Source: Thermoplasmatales archaeon
GTDB lineage: Archaea; Thermoplasmatota; E2; UBA202; DSCA01
DNA: 7,821 nt
Direction: 5' to 3'
NCBI GenBank assembly: GCA_011049295.1
Contig: DSCA01000103.1
Location: 1-7,821 of the forward strand
Part shown: in pieces, positions 4,553-7,821 of the stretch
Layout of the letters: each line of letters starts with the position of its first letter
Numbering within the stretch: position 1 is the stretch's first letter
Position numbers and translations under genes: made by a program
The notes under the pieces: generated by a model
The model's database searches: none
Told to the model about the DNA's origin: nothing
Seen by the model: only the letters and a program-made list of their open reading frames with translations

Positions 4553-5947
4553 ATGAATCCCTTTCTCAACCCGGTGTTCGCCGCCCGGATTGCCAAGAGA
4601 TACCTCACCGACATAAACCGGGCCTGGCGGGCCTCGCCCCGGCAGCTCAGGCGCTACCAGGACCGGGCCCTCCGCCATACCCTGCGCTACGCCCACCGGG
4701 TTCCCCTGTACCGGGAGAAATTCAGGGAGGCGGGGCTGCGCCCCGGCGACATCACGGGCATCGACGACCTGCACAGGATTCCCCTGACCACCAAAGCGGA
4801 TCTCATCGACGCCTTTCCCCACCGCCAGGTGCCTCCCGGCTATGACCGGGAGCAGGCCTATGTGGTGGGCACCTCCGGCTCCTCCGGGCGTCCCCTGAAC
4901 ATGTTCAAGGACATCGAGTACATCACCATCGAGGCGCTGGCCGCCGTGCGGCAGCTCAAGGCCTACGATATGAACTGGAGGAAAACCCGGATAACCAACA
5001 TTGGTGACTTCTCGGTGCCCGGCACCACGGACGAGGAATCGCTGAAGAAGGGCCTGATGGGCAACCTGTCACCCTTTTTTTCCTTCCGCAACTACCAGAA
5101 CCTGTACACGGGCGAAGAGGCCCGTAGCCTTCTGGCCAAGATGAACTCCTTCCGTCCGGAGCTGGTCATCGGATACACCAGCGTGCTCATGGGGCTGGCC
5201 GCCCTCAAGCGCCGGGGGCAGGGACCCCGTGTCAGTCCCCGGGTTATCATCTCTAGCGGCGAGGTCCTGGACGACTATTCCCGCACCTACATCAGCGACG
5301 CCTTCGATGCGCCGGTGCGCAACCTGTACGCCACCACTGAGGGGGGATCCATTGCCTTTGAATGCCTGGACCGGGAGTTCCACGTCAACAGCGACTTCGT
5401 GCACGTGGAGGTGCTGGACAAGCAGGAGCAGCCCCTGCCCCCCGGCGAATTCGGTACCCTGGTCATCACCCGTCTGTACCGGGGGGGAACCCCCATCATC
5501 CGCTACACCGGCCTCCACGACCTGGCGGCCCTCACCCAGCGGCAGGCTATCTGCGGCATGCACACCCCGCTGCTGCACAACCTGGAGGGACGCAGGAAGG
5601 ACGCCATCGTGCTCCCCGGCGGCAAAATATACCCCCCGGCCACCTTTCCCATGCCCCTGGCCGAGGCCGCTGCTCGCTTCCATACCCTGCAGATTTACCG
5701 ATTCCAGTTCGTGCAGCGGGACATCGACGACATCCTGGTGCGGGTGCAGCTAGCCCCGGACAGCGACGAACGGCTGGCGGAGCGCCTGCTGGCCCAGATT
5801 GAGAGCAACTACCGGGAGCTGGCAGGCCGGGAGGTGTCCATCCAGGTGGAGGCGGTGGAGGGGGTGGAAACCCCGGAGGGCGCGGTGTCTCCGCCCCTGG
5901 TCATATCCCATCTAGACCCCCGGCGCATTGAGGAGCATCTGCTGTAG
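4553..5947 (+). CDS. PaaK/CapK/F390-synthetase-like adenylate-forming enzyme
   Basis: 464 aa, close to the roughly 430-450 aa of the family. The N-terminal region (30-90) carries the usual block ending HRIPLTTKADLI. Motifs of the AMP-binding superfamily follow: GTSGSSGRP (106-113, phosphate loop), YATTEGG (259-265, adenine/Mg block) and RYTGLHD (317-323, ribose-binding Asp323), then EGRRKDAIVLPGGKIYP (345-361), the hinge to the small C-terminal domain. Such enzymes activate a carboxylate as acyl-AMP and pass it to CoA (phenylacetate-CoA ligase), or adenylylate F420 (coenzyme F390 synthetase of methanogens). In the C-terminal domain, where many relatives have a GK near the end, this protein reads TPEGAVSPPLVIS (440-452), so the catalytic lysine seems replaced by Ala444. 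The substrate cannot be told from sequence. It has no operon partners: a candidate RNA precedes it and a convergent gene follows. Confidence 0.85.
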   Translation: MNPFLNPVFAARIAKRYLTDINRAWRASPRQLRRYQDRALRHTLRYAHRVPLYREKFREAGLRPGDITGIDDLHRIPLTTKADLIDAFPHRQVPPGYDREQAYVVGTSGSSGRPLNMFKDIEYITIEALAAVRQLKAYDMNWRKTRITNIGDFSVPGTTDEESLKKGLMGNLSPFFSFRNYQNLYTGEEARSLLAKMNSFRPELVIGYTSVLMGLAALKRRGQGPRVSPRVIISSGEVLDDYSRTYISDAFDAPVRNLYATTEGGSIAFECLDREFHVNSDFVHVEVLDKQEQPLPPGEFGTLVITRLYRGGTPIIRYTGLHDLAALTQRQAICGMHTPLLHNLEGRRKDAIVLPGGKIYPPATFPMPLAEAAARFHTLQIYRFQFVQRDIDDILVRVQLAPDSDERLAERLLAQIESNYRELAGREVSIQVEAVEGVETPEGAVSPPLVISHLDPRRIEEHLL

Positions 5948-6017
5948 TCACTCCACCTCCTGCCACACCTGCTCCGAGCGGGTGGTCCGGTACAGCAACA
6001 GGTTGAGCATGGACAGG

Positions 6018-6033
6018 CCGGGCAGATACCCGG
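6018..6033. terminator. Small hairpin between convergent genes (weak terminator candidate)
   Basis: CCGGG (6018-6022) and CCCGG (6029-6033) can form a five-pair hairpin with a 6-nt loop, just past the stop of the minus-strand gene. The 88-bp gap (5948-6035) has no T-run on either strand, which archaeal terminators usually need, so a terminator role is doubtful. Confidence 0.2.
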
Positions 6034-6035
6034 AA

Positions 6036-7769
6036 TCATCCGAATACCAGCACCACGCATTCCTGGTTGCACTGGCCGCAGTGAATACAGTCCTGGCCCA
6101 TCCAGGCCTTTCCCTCCCGGATGGCGATGGCGTCCCGCGGGCACTTGCCCAGGCACACCCCGCACCCCGTGCAGTGCAGGGCCCGGTATACCACCTCTTT
6201 CACCTCCTCCGGCCATCCCTCCACGGCCTCCGGCTCCAGGCGCACCAGCTCCCCGTTCACCGTGAAGGTGCGCTCGTCTCTCTGCTCCACCGGCCCCAGG
6301 ACGCGCAGGAAGCCGGCGATGCGCTGCACGTCATCGGGCAGAGGATAGTGGCGCTCTGTGGAGATCGAATAGGGCAGGTGGCTCCAGTCGGGGGGGCGCC
6401 GCCATCTCCACAGCCCCCGCTCAATCCATGCCTGGGGCAGACCGTGCTGACGGGCAAAAAGGGACAGATGCCGGGCGAGGCGGTCCCACTGGGGATGGCG
6501 CCTGAAGGCAAACTCCGCCAGGTCGCTGGCCGGGCAGGGCCAGCAGCCGATGCGGGAGAATCCCTGCTCGTACAGCGGGTTCCAGGAGATGCCCGTTTCC
6601 CGCCGCTTCCGGAAGAGGTACAGCCACACGTGCAGGGCCGTCCAGTGCTGGATGGGGGAGGCCCCCACCTGCTCGGCCACCCAGGGGTTTTTCCACACGC
6701 TGCCCTTTCTGGAGCGCTGCTCGGACTCGTAGCGCCGCTGTCCGATAAAGGACAGGACCCCCAGGGGGAAGTGCTTTTTTATCAGGCGGCTGGTGGGCCC
6801 CAGCTTGCAGGTCTTGCAGCACCACCGGTAGTCGCGGGCCGGAGGGCCAAAGAGCTCCATGGCCTCCCAGAAGGCGTCCCCCGCCCGTTCCTCCAGCAGG
6901 GTCAGCTCCAGCTCCTTGGCCACCGCATGCACGTGCTCCACGGTCTCCGGGAACTCCAGGCCGGTGTCCACGAACAGCAGAGGCGGCCGGTAGCCGGCAT
7001 CCAGGACCAGCAGAAGGGTGGCCAGGCTGTCCTTGCCCCCGCTGAAGGACACGGCCATGGGCAGGTCATGGGAGTTCACTGCTCGACGGATGAAGGCCAC
7101 GCCCCCCGCCGCCTTCTCGTCAATAACCTGCTGATTGGCGGCCAGCACCTGGTCCCAGGTGGAGGGGGGCAGCGATGGCGGGGCGTCCTCCCCCTTGCGA
7201 CGCACCTTGACCGCCATTCCCCTGCCGGCTTCCTGCATCTCCGCCGCATCCATACAGCCCCTGCCCACGGCGATGACCTGGCGCCGGGGGGAATACACTG
7301 CCACCTCGTCGCCGGTCCGTATCTCCGGGCTGGCCTCCACCACTCCGGGGGCCATCAGGTTTTCGCTCTTCAGAATGTAGGGCACCGCTCCCTGGTCGGC
7401 CACCACGTATCCCCGCGTGGGCTGCAGCAGGGACGCATACCACAGCCGGGGCAGAAACCGGAAGCGCTTCTCCTCCGGGTGGTAGCGCAGGGCTCCGGCC
7501 ACCCGTCCGTCGAAGATGACTTCGTCCATGCGGTCGATGGCCGGCACGTTGTTAAGGAGCATCACCTCGGGAACAGTGGCTCGGCCGAACTGTCTCTCAA
7601 CGACCTCCTGCAGCAGTTCCCGGTCGAAGGCAAAGGCCGGGCGGATGTCGCCGGGGGGAGTGAGCATCACTTTTTCCGTGCCTCCGGTGCAGATGCCGCA
7701 GGTCTCGCCCAGCACGGGAACGTTGCAGTGCAGGCACCACCGGAGGAGGATTTTGCCGAGGTAAATCAC
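6036..7769 (-). CDS. Zinc-ribbon / PUA / PAPS-reductase-type PP-loop / diferredoxin protein
   Basis: 577 aa from GTG 7769; no in-frame ATG exists upstream before a stop. Domains in order: a zinc ribbon with CxxC at C12/C15 and C24/C27; a linker region to about 118; a PUA-like domain (about 120-192; SENLMAPGVV, GDEVAVYS, VIAVGRGCM, GRGMAVKVR); a PP-loop ATP-pyrophosphatase domain of the PAPS-reductase type (238-440) with SGGKDS (243-248), FVDTGLEFPET (266-276), WCCKTCKLGP (316-325) and GCWPCPASD (408-416); and a C-terminal pair of [4Fe-4S] motifs (C533, C536, C539, C543; C561, C564, C567, C571). PP-loop enzymes activate a substrate with ATP, and the PUA domain usually binds RNA. The combination suggests sulfur transfer to RNA or a cofactor rather than plain PAPS reduction, but I know of no proven reaction. 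The gene is monocistronic here and converges on the ligase gene. Confidence 0.92.
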   Translation of the reverse strand: MIYLGKILLRWCLHCNVPVLGETCGICTGGTEKVMLTPPGDIRPAFAFDRELLQEVVERQFGRATVPEVMLLNNVPAIDRMDEVIFDGRVAGALRYHPEEKRFRFLPRLWYASLLQPTRGYVVADQGAVPYILKSENLMAPGVVEASPEIRTGDEVAVYSPRRQVIAVGRGCMDAAEMQEAGRGMAVKVRRKGEDAPPSLPPSTWDQVLAANQQVIDEKAAGGVAFIRRAVNSHDLPMAVSFSGGKDSLATLLLVLDAGYRPPLLFVDTGLEFPETVEHVHAVAKELELTLLEERAGDAFWEAMELFGPPARDYRWCCKTCKLGPTSRLIKKHFPLGVLSFIGQRRYESEQRSRKGSVWKNPWVAEQVGASPIQHWTALHVWLYLFRKRRETGISWNPLYEQGFSRIGCWPCPASDLAEFAFRRHPQWDRLARHLSLFARQHGLPQAWIERGLWRWRRPPDWSHLPYSISTERHYPLPDDVQRIAGFLRVLGPVEQRDERTFTVNGELVRLEPEAVEGWPEEVKEVVYRALHCTGCGVCLGKCPRDAIAIREGKAWMGQDCIHCGQCNQECVVLVFG

Positions 7770-7788
7770 ATCCGCACATCAGCCGGCA

Positions 7789-7795
7789 TTTTAAA
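7789..7795 (-). promoter_or_regulatory. TATA box of the PP-loop/ferredoxin gene
   Basis: Read on the minus strand it is TTTAAAA within TCTTTAAAATG, centred 23 nt before GTG 7769. The spacing predicts a leaderless mRNA and supports the GTG start, since no Shine-Dalgarno site precedes it. Confidence 0.6.
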
Positions 7796-7821
7796 GACTT
7801 ACCCCCGTCGATGTCTATATA

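Noticed and set aside
5069..5683. Long open frames on the opposite strand of the ligase, herA and PP-loop genes.
   Set aside because: They mirror high-GC coding sequence, show low-complexity composition and no motifs, and lie under genes with clear family signatures.
5948..6010. A 20-codon minus-strand frame (ATG at 6010, stop 5948), the end of a longer open stretch running into the PP-loop gene in another frame, with protein-like composition (MLNLLLYRTTRSEQVWQEVE).
   Set aside because: No Shine-Dalgarno site or promoter, very short, and most of the open stretch lies under the real gene's coding sequence. The PP-loop gene already ends sensibly after its second cluster motif, so a frameshifted extension is not needed. 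It could be a remnant, but I cannot support it.
7816..7821. TATATA at the window edge as a promoter.
   Set aside because: It could serve a plus-strand gene beyond the window or be chance; nothing downstream is visible. The minus-strand gene already has a better-placed box at 7789-7795.

Overview
The window looks like a chromosomal segment of a GC-rich archaeon, most likely a methanogen-type or other euryarchaeote (possibly Thermoplasmatota/Methanomassiliicoccales; the lineage is an inference). Evidence: a HerA DNA translocase; a tRNA-Trp gene with an intron after position 37 carrying a box C/D guide; TATA boxes about 23-26 nt before start codons that lack leaders; a DUF2080 transposon-associated fragment; and a PUA / PP-loop / diferredoxin fusion protein of a type familiar from methanogens.

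Layout, left to right. 1-102 is the AT-rich 3' end of a DUF2080-type protein, a mobile-element remnant. A TATA box near 223-231 drives the intron-containing tRNA-Trp (260-401). Only 23 bp later begins a tightly packed plus-strand unit of four genes (425-2186): a small two-helix membrane protein, a membrane-anchored extracytoplasmic protein resembling the sulfite-oxidase-type molybdopterin fold, a polytopic membrane protein, and a THEP1-like P-loop NTPase. Its first three genes have Shine-Dalgarno sites and the fourth starts inside the stop codon of the third, so it reads as one operon that may share the tRNA promoter.

Next come three plus-strand genes, each with its own TATA box and probably a leaderless mRNA: herA (2218-3759), a QueH-family protein (3790-4326), and a PaaK/CapK/F390-synthetase-like adenylate-forming enzyme (4553-5947). 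The 226-bp gap between the last two is not empty. It holds a strong TATA box flanked by a 9-bp inverted repeat and, about 31 nt downstream, a sequence that folds into two strong helices: a candidate unannotated structured RNA.

The last gene (6036-7769) lies on the minus strand, converging on the ligase gene. It encodes a 577-aa zinc-ribbon / PUA-like / PAPS-reductase-type PP-loop / two-[4Fe-4S] protein, more likely concerned with sulfur chemistry on RNA or a cofactor than with simple sulfate reduction.

Most notable: the tRNA-Trp intron, whose guides obey the D+5 rule for positions 34 and 39; the candidate RNA at about 4408-4496; the tRNA-led membrane/NTPase operon; and two enzyme puzzles (QueH in an archaeon, and a ligase that seems to lack the usual C-terminal lysine). 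No CRISPR array, rRNA or complete insertion sequence is present.
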